This document shows, in pieces, positions 43,531 through 52,451 of a stretch of DNA of 64,000 bases (the stretch's first letter is position 1; the number at the start of each line of letters is the position of its first letter). Source of the stretch: JAKPUX01 sp035353815 (GTDB lineage: Bacteria; Zhuqueibacterota; Zhuqueibacteria; Residuimicrobiales; Residuimicrobiaceae). Under the pieces are notes generated by a model. That model worked only from the letters and a program-made list of their open reading frames with translations, was not told where the DNA came from and made no database searches. The stretch is taken from NCBI GenBank assembly GCA_035353815.1, contig DAOQAG010000011.1, forward strand, positions 1 through 64,000. The letters are read 5' to 3'. Position numbers and translations under genes: made by a program.

Positions 43531-44619
43531 CTAGACCGCGAAACGGAAATTGATGATATCCCCGTCCCGGACGATATATTCCTTGCCCTCCAGCCGCAAC
43601 ACCGCCTCGGCCCGACATTTGGCCATGCTTCCCCGCGCGATAAAATCATCATAATGCACCACCTCGGCCCGGATGAATCCGCGCTCGATATCGGAGTGGA
43701 TCACGCCGGCCGCCTGCGGCGCCAGGGTGTTGTTATGGATGGTCCAGGCGCGCACCTCATCCTCACCAACGGTGAAGAACGAGAGCAATCCGAGCAGTTC
43801 ATATGAGGAGCGCAGCAGCCGGTGCATCGCCGGCTGCTGGATGCCGGCATCCTGGCGGAAGATTTCCGCCTCTTCGGCCGAGAGCTGCTGGATCTCCATC
43901 TCGATCTGCGCCGAGATGGGCAGCACCGCGGTTTTGGGGAGGGCGGCCCAGGCGCCCAGTGCTTCGACCACGGCGGCGCTGCGGCCGATCTCCTTCTCAT
44001 CGATGTTCGGCACGAGAATGTGGGGTTTGAGGGAGAGAAACTGATAGCCGCGGATGAGAATCTCCTCGTCTGGCGCGAAATCGAGGGTGCGCAGGGGCTG
44101 GAGGTGGTCGATGGCCGTTTTGCAGCGCTGCAGCACATGCTCCTCCTTGACGTGGAGGTCGGTCTTGCGCACGCGCATCTCTTTTTCCAGCCGTTGCAGC
44201 CGGTTTTCGATGATGCCGAGGTCGCTGAGAATGAACTCCTCCTGGACCAGGTTGAAATCGCGCTGCAGGTCGATCGAGTTGAGGGGATGGGGGACGTTGT
44301 CGTTGTGAAAGGCTGCGGCGATGACCAGGATGGCGTCGGCGGTGCGCACCTGGCCGAGAAACTGGTCGCTGAAGCCACCCTTTTTTTGCTCTTCGGCGCT
44401 CAGGCCGCTGAGGTCGATGTACTCAATGGTGGCCGGGGTCTTTTTTTTCGGGGTAAAGATCTCGTCCAGCCGGTCGAGCCGTTCGTCGGGGACCTGGACG
44501 ATGGCGCGCAGGGAATCGCGTTTGCCCGTCTGGGCGGCGGGATCCGCCACGGTGCCGGTCAGGGCGCTGAAAAGCGTGGTCTTGCCCGAGAAGGGCAGGC
44601 CGACGATGCCTATTTTCAT
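43531..44619 (-). CDS. ychF: YchF/DUF933 family P-loop ATPase
   Basis: 362 aa. TRAFAC GTPase-like core with P-loop GLPFSGKTTLFSALTG, G3 YIDLSGLS, a coiled-coil insertion (~130-200), and the C-terminal TGS/DUF933 domain ending GSMAKCRAEAVLRLEGKEYI. YchF (Ola1) hydrolyses ATP rather than GTP and links translation to oxidative stress. The P-loop differs from the common GLPNVGKST. Convergent with the preceding gene, only 2 bp between the stops. Confidence 0.9.
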   Translation of the reverse strand: MKIGIVGLPFSGKTTLFSALTGTVADPAAQTGKRDSLRAIVQVPDERLDRLDEIFTPKKKTPATIEYIDLSGLSAEEQKKGGFSDQFLGQVRTADAILVIAAAFHNDNVPHPLNSIDLQRDFNLVQEEFILSDLGIIENRLQRLEKEMRVRKTDLHVKEEHVLQRCKTAIDHLQPLRTLDFAPDEEILIRGYQFLSLKPHILVPNIDEKEIGRSAAVVEALGAWAALPKTAVLPISAQIEMEIQQLSAEEAEIFRQDAGIQQPAMHRLLRSSYELLGLLSFFTVGEDEVRAWTIHNNTLAPQAAGVIHSDIERGFIRAEVVHYDDFIARGSMAKCRAEAVLRLEGKEYIVRDGDIINFRFAV

Positions 44620-44657
44620 GGGATTTATCCGTTTTCTTGTGTGCTAAACTTACATAA

Positions 44658-44686
44658 AATATAAACTTTCGCCGAATTATTTGCAA
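44658..44686 (-). promoter_or_regulatory. predicted ychF promoter
   Basis: On the minus strand: TTGCAA (44686-44681), 17-nt spacer, TATATT (44663-44658), about 38 nt before the ATG. Confidence 0.45.
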
Positions 44687-44740
44687 GGAAAATATCCGCC
44701 GTGCCGCTTCGGATCGCTCGCGCTGCGATTTTCCCCTTTA

Positions 44741-44770
44741 TTAAGAGGATTTTATTTTGCATATTATACT
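44741..44770 (+). promoter_or_regulatory. predicted rhomboid-gene promoter
   Basis: TTAAGA (44741-44746), 18-nt spacer, TATACT (44765-44770); ATG follows at 44797. The -35 is weak. Confidence 0.35.
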
Positions 44771-44796
44771 CCTGTACGCAGCCAGCGAGGTAGAAC

Positions 44797-45624
44797 ATGT
44801 CATCCGAAAAACAAATCGGCGCCCGGCTTTGCCCCAATTGCCGCCGCCTGATCTCCGTCAACGCCAAAGAGTGCATTCATTGCGGCTGGAAAAATTACGG
44901 CCTCTCCGGATTCGGCACCGGCTTTGAAAAGATCATCCGCAGCCTGGGGGGATTGGTGCCGGTTCTGATCGGATTCACCATCCTCCTCTACTTTGCCAGC
45001 CTGATGCTGGACCTCTCCGCCCTCATCTCCGTGCGCAGCCTTTTCGGCCTGCTCGCCCCGAGCGGTGGCGCGCTCTACCGTCTGGGCATGACCGGTGCCG
45101 TCCCGCTCGCCCAGGGTCAGTGGTGGACGCTCTTCACTGCCATCTACCTGCACGGCGGAATCCTGCATATCTTTTTCAATATGCTCTGGCTGCGCAACAT
45201 CGGCTATGCGGTGGATGAGTTCTTCGGCACCTCACGGGCCTTTATTATTTTCACCGTCGCGGGGGTGACCGGCTTTCTCGCCTCGGATCTGCTCCGCGTG
45301 CCCTTCACGGTCGGCGCTTCCGGCTCGATCTTTGGCCTGCTCGGCGCGCTCATCTTCTACGGCCGCCATCGCGGCGGCGCCTACGGCGAGGCGTTGATGC
45401 GCCAGGTCGGCAGCTGGGCGCTGATGGCGTTTCTCTTCGGCTTTTTCTTCCCCGGCGTCAATAACTGGGCACATGCCGGCGGTTTTGCGGGCGGTTACCT
45501 CTGCGCCATGCTGTTGAAATATCAGGAAATAGCGCGCGAGCGCACCGCCCACCGCATCGCCGCGCTGGGACTGGCGCTGATCACTCTGGCCGGCTTCTTC
45601 CTCTCCCTGTTCCGGGCGGCTTGA
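44797..45624 (+). CDS. rhomboid intramembrane serine protease with N-terminal zinc ribbon
   Basis: 275 aa. N-terminal zinc ribbon (CPNC and CIHC, residues 12-29), then a rhomboid core of about six membrane helices: LHGGILHIFFNMLWLRNIG, the nucleophile motif TVGASGSIFGLLGA, and the His in NNWAHAGGFAGGYL. An extra N-terminal membrane segment precedes the core. It cleaves membrane proteins within the bilayer. The ribbon may recruit a substrate or regulate it. Stop overlaps a possible TTG start of the next gene. Confidence 0.92.
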   Translation: MSSEKQIGARLCPNCRRLISVNAKECIHCGWKNYGLSGFGTGFEKIIRSLGGLVPVLIGFTILLYFASLMLDLSALISVRSLFGLLAPSGGALYRLGMTGAVPLAQGQWWTLFTAIYLHGGILHIFFNMLWLRNIGYAVDEFFGTSRAFIIFTVAGVTGFLASDLLRVPFTVGASGSIFGLLGALIFYGRHRGGAYGEALMRQVGSWALMAFLFGFFFPGVNNWAHAGGFAGGYLCAMLLKYQEIARERTAHRIAALGLALITLAGFFLSLFRAA

Positions 45625-45632
45625 GCGGCTCT

Positions 45633-46514
45633 ATGGGCACCCCCGGCCCGGCAGCGGCAATGCGCACTTCGGTCATCCTGACGACCCGGGACCGCTCCGG
45701 CATGGTGCTGGAAGCCCTCGCGTCGGTCCTGCAGCAGAGCCGTCCGGCGGAGGAGATCATCGTCGTCGACGACGGTTCAGAAGATGAGACGCAAAGCGCT
45801 TTGCAGCCCTTCCTGGAACGGATCGTCTATCTCCGGCAGCCGGGGCCGCGCGGCGTCGCGGCGGCGCGCAATCGCGGCATAGCGGCGGCGACGGGGCGCT
45901 GGCTCGCCTTTCTCGACTCCGACGACCTCTGGAAGCGGCAAAAACTCGCGCGTCAGCTGGCCGCACTGCAGGCGAACCCGGGCATGTCCGTCTGTTATAC
46001 CGGCGAGGAGTGGCGCCGCGAAGGTCGCTGGATGAATCAGGGTGCGCACCATCGCCAACGCTCCGGCTGGATTTATCGCGACTGCCTGCCGCTCTGCATC
46101 ATCAGCCCCTCCTCGGTGCTGATCGAACGGTGTGTCCTGGAGCAGATCGGCCTCTTTGATGAGAGCCTGCCCGCCTGCGAAGACTATGATCTTTGGCTGC
46201 GCATGACCAGCCGCTACCCCGTTCTTTACCTGGCGGAAAGGCTGATCGTCAAACGCGCCGGAAGCTGGCCGCAACTCTCGCGCCAGCACAGCCTCGACCG
46301 CTATCGCATCCTCGCCCTGCACAAAATGCTGGCGTCAGGAAGCCTGGCGGCGGCGGATCAGGCCGCCACCCGGGCCATGCTCGCCGAAAAATGCCGGATC
46401 TATGCCCTCGGCTGCCGCAAGCATGACCGCAACGCCGAGGCCGAATGGGCTGAAGACGTGGCCCGCGCTGCCGTAGATTCCTTACTTTTCTCCAAGGAGA
46501 ACTCTGATGCGTAA
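45633..46514 (+). CDS. glycosyltransferase family 2
   Basis: About 293 aa, GT-A fold. SVILTTRDRSGMVLEALAS, VVDDGSEDET (nucleotide-sugar binding), AARNRGIAAATGRWLAFLDS followed by DDLW (DxD motif), and ACEDYDLWLRM (catalytic ED motif). No membrane segments. It probably adds a sugar to an envelope glycan. ATG at 45633 is chosen; TTG 45621 and ATG 45660 are in frame. Its 3' end overlaps the next gene by 8 nt. Confidence 0.87.
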   Translation: MGTPGPAAAMRTSVILTTRDRSGMVLEALASVLQQSRPAEEIIVVDDGSEDETQSALQPFLERIVYLRQPGPRGVAAARNRGIAAATGRWLAFLDSDDLWKRQKLARQLAALQANPGMSVCYTGEEWRREGRWMNQGAHHRQRSGWIYRDCLPLCIISPSSVLIERCVLEQIGLFDESLPACEDYDLWLRMTSRYPVLYLAERLIVKRAGSWPQLSRQHSLDRYRILALHKMLASGSLAAADQAATRAMLAEKCRIYALGCRKHDRNAEAEWAEDVARAAVDSLLFSKENSDA

Positions 46515-46935
46515 ATTAGGTCTCGTCCTGCTGCTGATCGCTACCCTGAGCGGCTGCTCCGGCCAGCAAGATCCTGAAATCAGCAAGGTCATCGGCTCGT
46601 TTCATGCCGCCTTCGATGCCAAGGATATGACCGCCCTGCGCGCCATGTGCACCAGGGACATGTTCTGGTATACCCTCAATGGCAAAATGCTCAACGCCAG
46701 CCAGATCGCCGACTATTTCACTCCCATGATGGCACGCTGGGAGACGGTCAAGACGACGCTGAGCGGCATGGAAATCCGCCGCGACCACCGGCTCGCGGTG
46801 GTGCGTTACCAGGGGACCGTCGCGATCACCAGCGGCGGCAAACCCTCGCAAGTGCGGAGCTTTTATACGACCGTCCTGGTGAAGGAGAGCGGGGGGTGGA
46901 AGATCTGGCAGCATCAAATGACCACGACCTATTGA
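46507..46935 (+). CDS. NTF2-like (SnoaL/DUF4440-type) lipoprotein
   Basis: 142 aa. Lipobox LSGCSG after a short signal sequence. The mature part is a single NTF2-like cone fold: ISKVIGSFHAAFDAKDMTAL, a SnoaL-type middle, and a C-terminal KESGGWKIWQHQMTTTY. These domains bind small hydrophobic ligands or act as enzymes; no catalytic residues are evident. Anchored on the periplasmic face. Overlaps the GT2 gene by 8 nt. Confidence 0.8.
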   Translation: MRKLGLVLLLIATLSGCSGQQDPEISKVIGSFHAAFDAKDMTALRAMCTRDMFWYTLNGKMLNASQIADYFTPMMARWETVKTTLSGMEIRRDHRLAVVRYQGTVAITSGGKPSQVRSFYTTVLVKESGGWKIWQHQMTTTY

Positions 46936-46968
46936 GATCCACACTCTGCACCTGATAAGGAGCGCTTC

Positions 46969-47847
46969 ATGAAGATCGGATTCATCGGACTGGGCATTAT
47001 GGGCGAACCCATGGCCCTCAATCTGCTCAAAGCGGGATTTCCGCTGACCGTGTTCAACCGCACCGCCCGGCGGATGGACAAGCTGCTCGCTGCCGGAGCG
47101 GCGGGCGCCTATTCCCCGCGCGAGGTGGCGGCTAAAAGCGATGTCGTCATCACCATCGTCACCGATTCTCCCGATGTCGAGGAGGTCGTGCTCGGAGAGA
47201 ACGGGATCCTGAGCGGACTCCATACCGGCAGCGTCGTGATCGACATGAGCACGATCTCCCCAGCTGTCACCCGCAAGCTGGCGGCCGAGATCGAAAGGAA
47301 GGGCGGGGAGATGCTCGATGCCCCGGTGAGCGGCGGCGATATCGGCGCCATCGCGGGAACCCTGGCCATCATGGTGGGCGGTAAAAAGGAGGTTTTTCAG
47401 GGCTGTCTGCCGGTTCTGGAGGCGATGGGCAAGAGCGTCACCTGGATCGGCGGCCATGGCATGGGCCAGACGGTCAAGCTCTGCAACCAGATCCTGGGGG
47501 CGGTCACCAACCTGGCCGTTTGTGAGGCGGTCGAGTTCGCCCGCAAGGCCGGTGTGGATCCCCTGGTCATGATCGAAGCGGTCAAGGGCGGCGCCGCCGG
47601 CTCCTGGCAGCTGGCCAATCTTGGCCCCAAAATGGTGGCCGGCAATTTCGCGCCCGGCTTTATGATCGATCTGCAGCAAAAGGACCTGCGGCTCGCGCTC
47701 GAGGCGGCACGCGAAATGCAGCTGCCCGCGCCGGCACTGGCGCTGGTGCAGCAGCTCTTCACCGGTTGTCAGGCGCACGGCGAAGGCCGGGAAGGCACGC
47801 AGGCGCTGGTCAAATCGCTGCGGCGCCTCGGCGGCAACCTCCAGTAG
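46969..47847 (+). CDS. beta-hydroxyacid dehydrogenase (tartronate semialdehyde reductase-like)
   Basis: 292 aa. NAD(P)-binding GFIGLGIMGEPMALNLLKAG, FNRTARR (after the second strand, favouring NADP), signature DAPVSGGDIGAIAGTLAIMV, and catalytic Lys in GQTVKLCNQ. The family (GarR, MmsB, GLYR) reduces short semialdehydes or oxidises 3-hydroxyacids. Its neighbours do not set the substrate. Clear start at ATG 46969, preceded by AAGGAGCG. Confidence 0.92.
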   Translation: MKIGFIGLGIMGEPMALNLLKAGFPLTVFNRTARRMDKLLAAGAAGAYSPREVAAKSDVVITIVTDSPDVEEVVLGENGILSGLHTGSVVIDMSTISPAVTRKLAAEIERKGGEMLDAPVSGGDIGAIAGTLAIMVGGKKEVFQGCLPVLEAMGKSVTWIGGHGMGQTVKLCNQILGAVTNLAVCEAVEFARKAGVDPLVMIEAVKGGAAGSWQLANLGPKMVAGNFAPGFMIDLQQKDLRLALEAAREMQLPAPALALVQQLFTGCQAHGEGREGTQALVKSLRRLGGNLQ

Positions 47848-47919
47848 GGTGCTGCGATGCCGGCGGCAGCACTACGCAAAACCGGCGGACTGCCGGTATG
47901 TTTTATAAAGGGAAGCAGG

Positions 47920-50037
47920 ATGTCGGGCAGCGGGATGAGCGGGTTGGTGAAAAGATGGGGAGCCGTGTCAGCGGGCCTGGCGGCGATGATGCTGCTCGAG
48001 TGTTCGCTCGAGGCACCCAAAGCTCCGAACTGGGATACCCTTCTGAATATTCCGGTGACCGACCATCGCTACACCCTGGCCAGCCTGATCGAGGAGGATG
48101 ATAACTTTGTCGCCGGACCGGATCGCCTCCTCACCTTCCATTACGAGGCCGCGCTCGACACCACCCGGGTCGGGGAGTTTCTCACCCTCCCCGATCTCCA
48201 CGAGAGTGTTACCCTTGGCCTCGACGCCTTCCGGATCCCGTCCATTCCGGTCATGGCCGATCGTTTCTTCTGGTCGCAGCTGAGCGCCGAGGCGATCCGC
48301 CTTGATGGCACCTCCGCTGTGATCGGACCGTTCTCCTTCAACTACATTCCCAGTGCGATTCATAGCAGCGAGGACCTGCTCTACGCCTCGCTGACCAGTG
48401 GCAGCGCGCGCCTCCACATCTACAACCGCCTCAATGTCGATCTCGAAAACCTCATTTTGACGCTGCAGAACAACGCAACCGGCGAGAGGCTTCTCTCCAG
48501 TCCGCTGGTGAGCCGCATTGCCAGCCAGGATTCGGCCGGCGTAACGGTCGATATCGGCGGCTGCACCATCCCGCGCCAGGCGTGCTGGCTGATCAGCGGC
48601 AACTCCGCCGGCAGCAGAGGCCGGACGGTCGCCATTGCGGCGAGCCAGCCGGTGGATGTGGTGCTCGAACTGCGTGATTTTGTCGTCGCCGCGGCAGAGG
48701 CGCGCATCCCCGCCCTGAATCTGGAGCGGAGCGATACCGTCACGCTGGCGGGCGTGGAGGGCAACGCCATCGATGCCGCCACCTTCCAGAGCGGCCGTTT
48801 GCTCCTCGAACTCGACAACCGCTCCCCCTTCAGCAGTCCCGCGCTGCTGATCGAGTTCCCCGAGATCACCTATCCCGCCACCGGCAAGCCATTGACGCTC
48901 AACCTGGAGCTGAAAGCCGGAGCCACGAGCCGCACGCTCATCGATCTGGCGGGGATGAGCGTCGATCTGGCCCTGCCGCCCGTGGGCTCACCGCAGCAGA
49001 TCCGGATGGAGATCCGGGCCACGACCGCCGACATGCGCATGGCTTTTATCGAGGTCGGCGCCGCAACTCAGATCCGCCTTGCGGCTGCCCTCGAGGGGTT
49101 GCGCGTGGATCATTTCAGCGGCCGCCTTGCGCCCCGCGCTGTCCGCCTCGACAGCACCGTGCGCGCGCTGGATATTGCCGGCGCCTGGGGGGATCTGCAG
49201 GGCATTTCGCTTCGTGAAGCCCGCTTGCAGGTGGAGGTATTCAGCACCCTGAACCTGCCCTTGCACTTCCGCGGCATACTCTATGGATTCCGTGGCGAGC
49301 TGGCGGGTTCTCTTTTCCCGCTCGAGTTTGCGGTTCCCGCGGCCACGCCGTCCGGACGGCTCTATGCCCCGCCGCCGTACACTGCCAATAACAGCACGAT
49401 CGTCGCTTTCATCAACCAGCAGCCCGACCGGATCGCGGTGACCGGCACGGTGGACGTCGGCGACAGCCTGGTCGACGGCAGCGTCCGCAGCGCGGACGCG
49501 GTGGCGGCCCGGTTCAGTCTCGAGTTGCCCTGCGATCTTGCCTGGGAGGCGCGGCAGATCGACGGCGATCCCGGCGCCTTGCACATTGCGTCAGCCGATG
49601 CGGGCGGGGATCCGTTCACCGAGGAGGATGGCGAGATGACGCTCTCGGCAGAGGCGATGGAGCGTATGCGCGCGGGCGAGCTGGAACTGGAGGTGGAAAA
49701 TCATTTGCCTGTGGCCGGCGAGGTGACGCTCTACTTCGCCACCGACTCGAGCCGGCTCTTCACCCGGCCCGATCTGGCACTGGGACCGGTCGTATTGGCG
49801 GCGGCGGCGACGGATGCGGCGGGGCAGGTGACGGCCGCGGCAACTTCAACCAGCCGCATCGCCCTCGATCCGGCCGATATGCCGCTCTTCCGCAATGCAG
49901 GCGCCGCAACCAAGACCCTCTACTACAGCCATCGCGTCAACCTCGCCGGCAGCGGCGGGCGTAGCGTCCGGCTCTTCCTCGACGACTATGTGCGCATCAA
50001 GGCGCTGCTGCGGATGACGGTGAACATCGGGGGCTGA
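47920..50037 (+). CDS. large secreted lipoprotein of unknown function
   Basis: About 705 aa. ATG 47920 with AAGGGAAGCAGG upstream; the signal ends in a lipobox MMLLECS. After a short KAPNWDTLLNIPVTD segment, typical of beta-rich surface lipoproteins in FCB bacteria, the protein consists of beta strands, with three internally similar blocks (~40-200, ~200-440, ~440-640), and no catalytic motifs. A longer in-frame start at 47857 is less likely. Function unknown. Confidence 0.6.
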   Translation: MSGSGMSGLVKRWGAVSAGLAAMMLLECSLEAPKAPNWDTLLNIPVTDHRYTLASLIEEDDNFVAGPDRLLTFHYEAALDTTRVGEFLTLPDLHESVTLGLDAFRIPSIPVMADRFFWSQLSAEAIRLDGTSAVIGPFSFNYIPSAIHSSEDLLYASLTSGSARLHIYNRLNVDLENLILTLQNNATGERLLSSPLVSRIASQDSAGVTVDIGGCTIPRQACWLISGNSAGSRGRTVAIAASQPVDVVLELRDFVVAAAEARIPALNLERSDTVTLAGVEGNAIDAATFQSGRLLLELDNRSPFSSPALLIEFPEITYPATGKPLTLNLELKAGATSRTLIDLAGMSVDLALPPVGSPQQIRMEIRATTADMRMAFIEVGAATQIRLAAALEGLRVDHFSGRLAPRAVRLDSTVRALDIAGAWGDLQGISLREARLQVEVFSTLNLPLHFRGILYGFRGELAGSLFPLEFAVPAATPSGRLYAPPPYTANNSTIVAFINQQPDRIAVTGTVDVGDSLVDGSVRSADAVAARFSLELPCDLAWEARQIDGDPGALHIASADAGGDPFTEEDGEMTLSAEAMERMRAGELELEVENHLPVAGEVTLYFATDSSRLFTRPDLALGPVVLAAAATDAAGQVTAAATSTSRIALDPADMPLFRNAGAATKTLYYSHRVNLAGSGGRSVRLFLDDYVRIKALLRMTVNIGG

Positions 50038-50108
50038 ACGGCCCGGTGCGGCCGATCCGCACTCCCCGCCCCGCCCGTGCAGCGCCCGTTGCAGCGCCGG
50101 CCGCTGAT

Positions 50109-50221
50109 CGTAAATCCGCCGCCGACCCCGTCCCTCATTTCGGCGGCTGCACCACCCGCGGAAGCTGTTACGGACCGTAAATCCGCCGCCGACCCCGTCC
50201 CTCATTTCGGCGGCTGCACCA
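50109..50221 (+). repeat. 67-bp-spaced direct repeat containing a gene 3' end
   Basis: A 46-bp sequence is identical at 50109-50154 and 50176-50221, starting CGTAAATCCGCCGCCGACCC. The second copy includes the 3' end (VQPPK and stop, minus strand) of the aldo/keto reductase gene; the first is noncoding. Confidence 0.85.
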
Positions 50222-51305
50222 TCCGCCGGATCTCCTTCAACCTCTCCCGGATCGGCAGCTTTTGCGTGCACGCCTCCTCGCATTGACCGCATTCGCTGCA
50301 AAGCCCAAAGATCGGGCTCTTGCGGCTGATCCCCCAATGCCAGCCCAGACGTTCGGCGATATGCTCGGGTTTGCCCGAGAGCATATACTGATTGTAGCTG
50401 TCCATCATGCGGGGGACGGGAATCCCCTCCGGGCAATGATCGCAGTAGCCGCAACCCGTGCACAGGGCATCGAAGGAGGCGCTGAGATGGCTGCGGATGC
50501 CCTGAACTTCCTCCGCCGTCAGTCCACCCGGGTCCGCCGTTGCCGCAACGGCTTCCTCGATCTGGGCCTCCGTGCTAAAGCCCACCAGAGCAGTGGTGAT
50601 GCGCGGATCATGGAGGAGAAAGCGCAGGGCGCCCTGAACCACGCTTTCATCGGGGCGCGTGCGCACAAAATCGAACAACCCGGGATGTTGCGGAATGATG
50701 CCGCCGCCGAGAGGATTCATGATCACCACCCCGCGCCCAAGCCGGGCCGCCGCGCTGATCCCAAGGTCGCGGTAGGCATAATTCATCACCGAATACCCGA
50801 GGAGGATCCCCGCGAAGGGATACGCTTCGAGCATCCATTCGATCTCCGTCCCGGTCATATGGCTGGAGACGCAGATATGGCGGATCAGCCCCTCCCGCTG
50901 CAATTGTTCAAAGGCCTGCAGCGCCCCCTTGTGCTGGCGTTTCTGGAAAGAGGCCTTGTCCATCACGCACCAGACGTGATAGAAATCGACCTGGTCCAGC
51001 CCCATGCGTGTCAATGAGGTCTCGAGCTCGCGGCGGATCTCGCCCGGATCGGCCTTGTTGGTCTTGGTGGCGACATAGAAGGGTTTGTCGCGACGCTGTT
51101 TTTTCATCTCCTGGAAGGCAACCCCGAAGAGTTCTTCGGAGCGGCCGTAGCCGATCGCGGTGTCGAAATAGGTGATCCCGAGGTCGTAGGCTTTTTTGAT
51201 CAGGCTGGCGCACGCCTCGACGTCATTCTGATTGAGAAAGCGCATGCCGCCGAAGCCGATGGCGGAGAGTTCGATGCCGGTACTGCCGTAGGGGTGATAG
51301 ATCAT
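50202..51305 (-). CDS. aldo/keto reductase with C-terminal Fe-S cluster region
   Basis: 367 aa. AKR barrel: SAIGFGGMRFLN, TYFDTAIGYGRSEELFG (catalytic Asp and Tyr), TKTNKADPGEI (Lys), and VCVSSHMTG (His region). The C-terminal ~80 residues carry two Cys clusters, CTGCGYCDHCPEGIPV and CSECGQCEEACTQKLPI, as in ferredoxin-linked AKRs, so electrons may come from ferredoxin. Start at 51305; a longer frame extends to 51845 but lacks similarity. Substrate unknown. Confidence 0.88.
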   Translation of the reverse strand: MIYHPYGSTGIELSAIGFGGMRFLNQNDVEACASLIKKAYDLGITYFDTAIGYGRSEELFGVAFQEMKKQRRDKPFYVATKTNKADPGEIRRELETSLTRMGLDQVDFYHVWCVMDKASFQKRQHKGALQAFEQLQREGLIRHICVSSHMTGTEIEWMLEAYPFAGILLGYSVMNYAYRDLGISAAARLGRGVVIMNPLGGGIIPQHPGLFDFVRTRPDESVVQGALRFLLHDPRITTALVGFSTEAQIEEAVAATADPGGLTAEEVQGIRSHLSASFDALCTGCGYCDHCPEGIPVPRMMDSYNQYMLSGKPEHIAERLGWHWGISRKSPIFGLCSECGQCEEACTQKLPIRERLKEIRRMVQPPK

Positions 51306-51447
51306 CGATTGGCCTGCAGGTTTTGATGGAGGTCCGGAAGATGATGGATTCGGTGTCGCATGGAAACTTAGCAACTTTTCGCTTCCGAACAAGTGCTTTT
51401 TTGCATCCGGGTGGCCCTGGCCGCAGGAAAAGCGGGGCAAATAAGTG

Positions 51448-51476
51448 TTGCGCATGTTCGAGGTGATTTGTAAATT
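51448..51476 (+). promoter_or_regulatory. possible promoter of the serine hydrolase gene
   Basis: TTGCGC (51448-51453), 17-nt spacer, TAAATT (51471-51476), 30 nt before ATG 51507. The -35 is weak. Confidence 0.3.
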
Positions 51477-51506
51477 CAATTCTTGATCAACCTGGTGAGT
51501 GTGCTT

Positions 51507-52445
51507 ATGAAAATTACCCGGGCGATCCTGGCCGGTCTGCTCCTGGCAGCCGCGGCCGGTGCCCAGTCCCCGCAGATTCCCGCGTATGCCCGGCGCGACG
51601 ATGCGCTGTCGGCTCATCTCGCCGCCATTGTCCGCGCGCTCGATCTCGATCGCGCGTTCGACACCGGTGAAGATGGTCTCGAGCAAATTTCCCTGGCGGT
51701 GATCGACCTTTCCGGCAAACAGCCGCGTCTGGGCGGGGTGCATATGGATAACTTTATCTACCCCGCTTCGGTATACAAGATGTACGTGGCCGCGGCCATC
51801 CTCGATCAGATCAGCCAGGGCCGCCTCGGGCTCACGACCCCCCATATCGTCCGGCCCGCCAATGCGGTCGACCGCTCGAAGGAGTGGACCAGCGATCCGC
51901 GACCGCTGCTGCAGGCGGGCGATACCGTGACGGTCAACTACCTCCTCGACCTGATGATCACCCGCAGCGACAATTCAGCCGCCAACTGCCTGATCGATAT
52001 CGCCAGACGCCCGAGCATTGACTCGCTCATGCACCGCTACGGCTGGTTCGGCAGCGAGGTGACGCGCAAGTTTCTCAAGCGCACCTTCGAGGATTCCGGC
52101 TATGCGACGGTGCGCGGCACCGAAACCTGCGCCCTGCATGCGGCGGATTTTCTCGGCCGCATCGCCACCCGCCAGCTGGTCAGCCCCTGGGTGAGCATGC
52201 AGATGCTCTGTCTGCTCGGCCGGCAGCTGGACAACGCCAAACTGGCCGCCGGCTTGCCCCCCGGGGCCATGTTCTATCATAAAACCGGGTGGTATGCCAG
52301 CTGGACGCATGATGCCGGCCTTGTCGATGATGGCCGCGTCCGCTATGTCATCGCCTGCTTTCTCCCCTTGCCCGAAGAGTTGGCCCGCGCAAAACACCGG
52401 CAGCTGGCCGAACAAATCCACGCCCTGATGCTGAGCCGGAGATAG
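51507..52445 (+). CDS. class A beta-lactamase-like serine hydrolase
   Basis: 312 aa, signal peptide KITRAILAGLLLAAAAGA. Penicillin-recognising motifs in order: PASVYKMY (SxxK), RSDNSAAN (SDN) and YHKTGWYASW (KTG). The class A omega-loop ExxLN sequence is not evident in the KRTFEDSGYATVRGTE segment, so it may be a D-Ala-D-Ala peptidase or esterase rather than a resistance enzyme. Six bases upstream of the radical SAM gene; in-frame starts from 51483 exist but lack a ribosome site. Confidence 0.82.
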   Translation: MKITRAILAGLLLAAAAGAQSPQIPAYARRDDALSAHLAAIVRALDLDRAFDTGEDGLEQISLAVIDLSGKQPRLGGVHMDNFIYPASVYKMYVAAAILDQISQGRLGLTTPHIVRPANAVDRSKEWTSDPRPLLQAGDTVTVNYLLDLMITRSDNSAANCLIDIARRPSIDSLMHRYGWFGSEVTRKFLKRTFEDSGYATVRGTETCALHAADFLGRIATRQLVSPWVSMQMLCLLGRQLDNAKLAAGLPPGAMFYHKTGWYASWTHDAGLVDDGRVRYVIACFLPLPEELARAKHRQLAEQIHALMLSRR

Positions 52446-52451
52446 ACGCCC

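Noticed and set aside
50202..51845. 547-aa form of the aldo/keto reductase
   Set aside because: The first ~180 residues lie antisense to the divergent serine hydrolase gene and lack similarity; the reductase begins at 51305.
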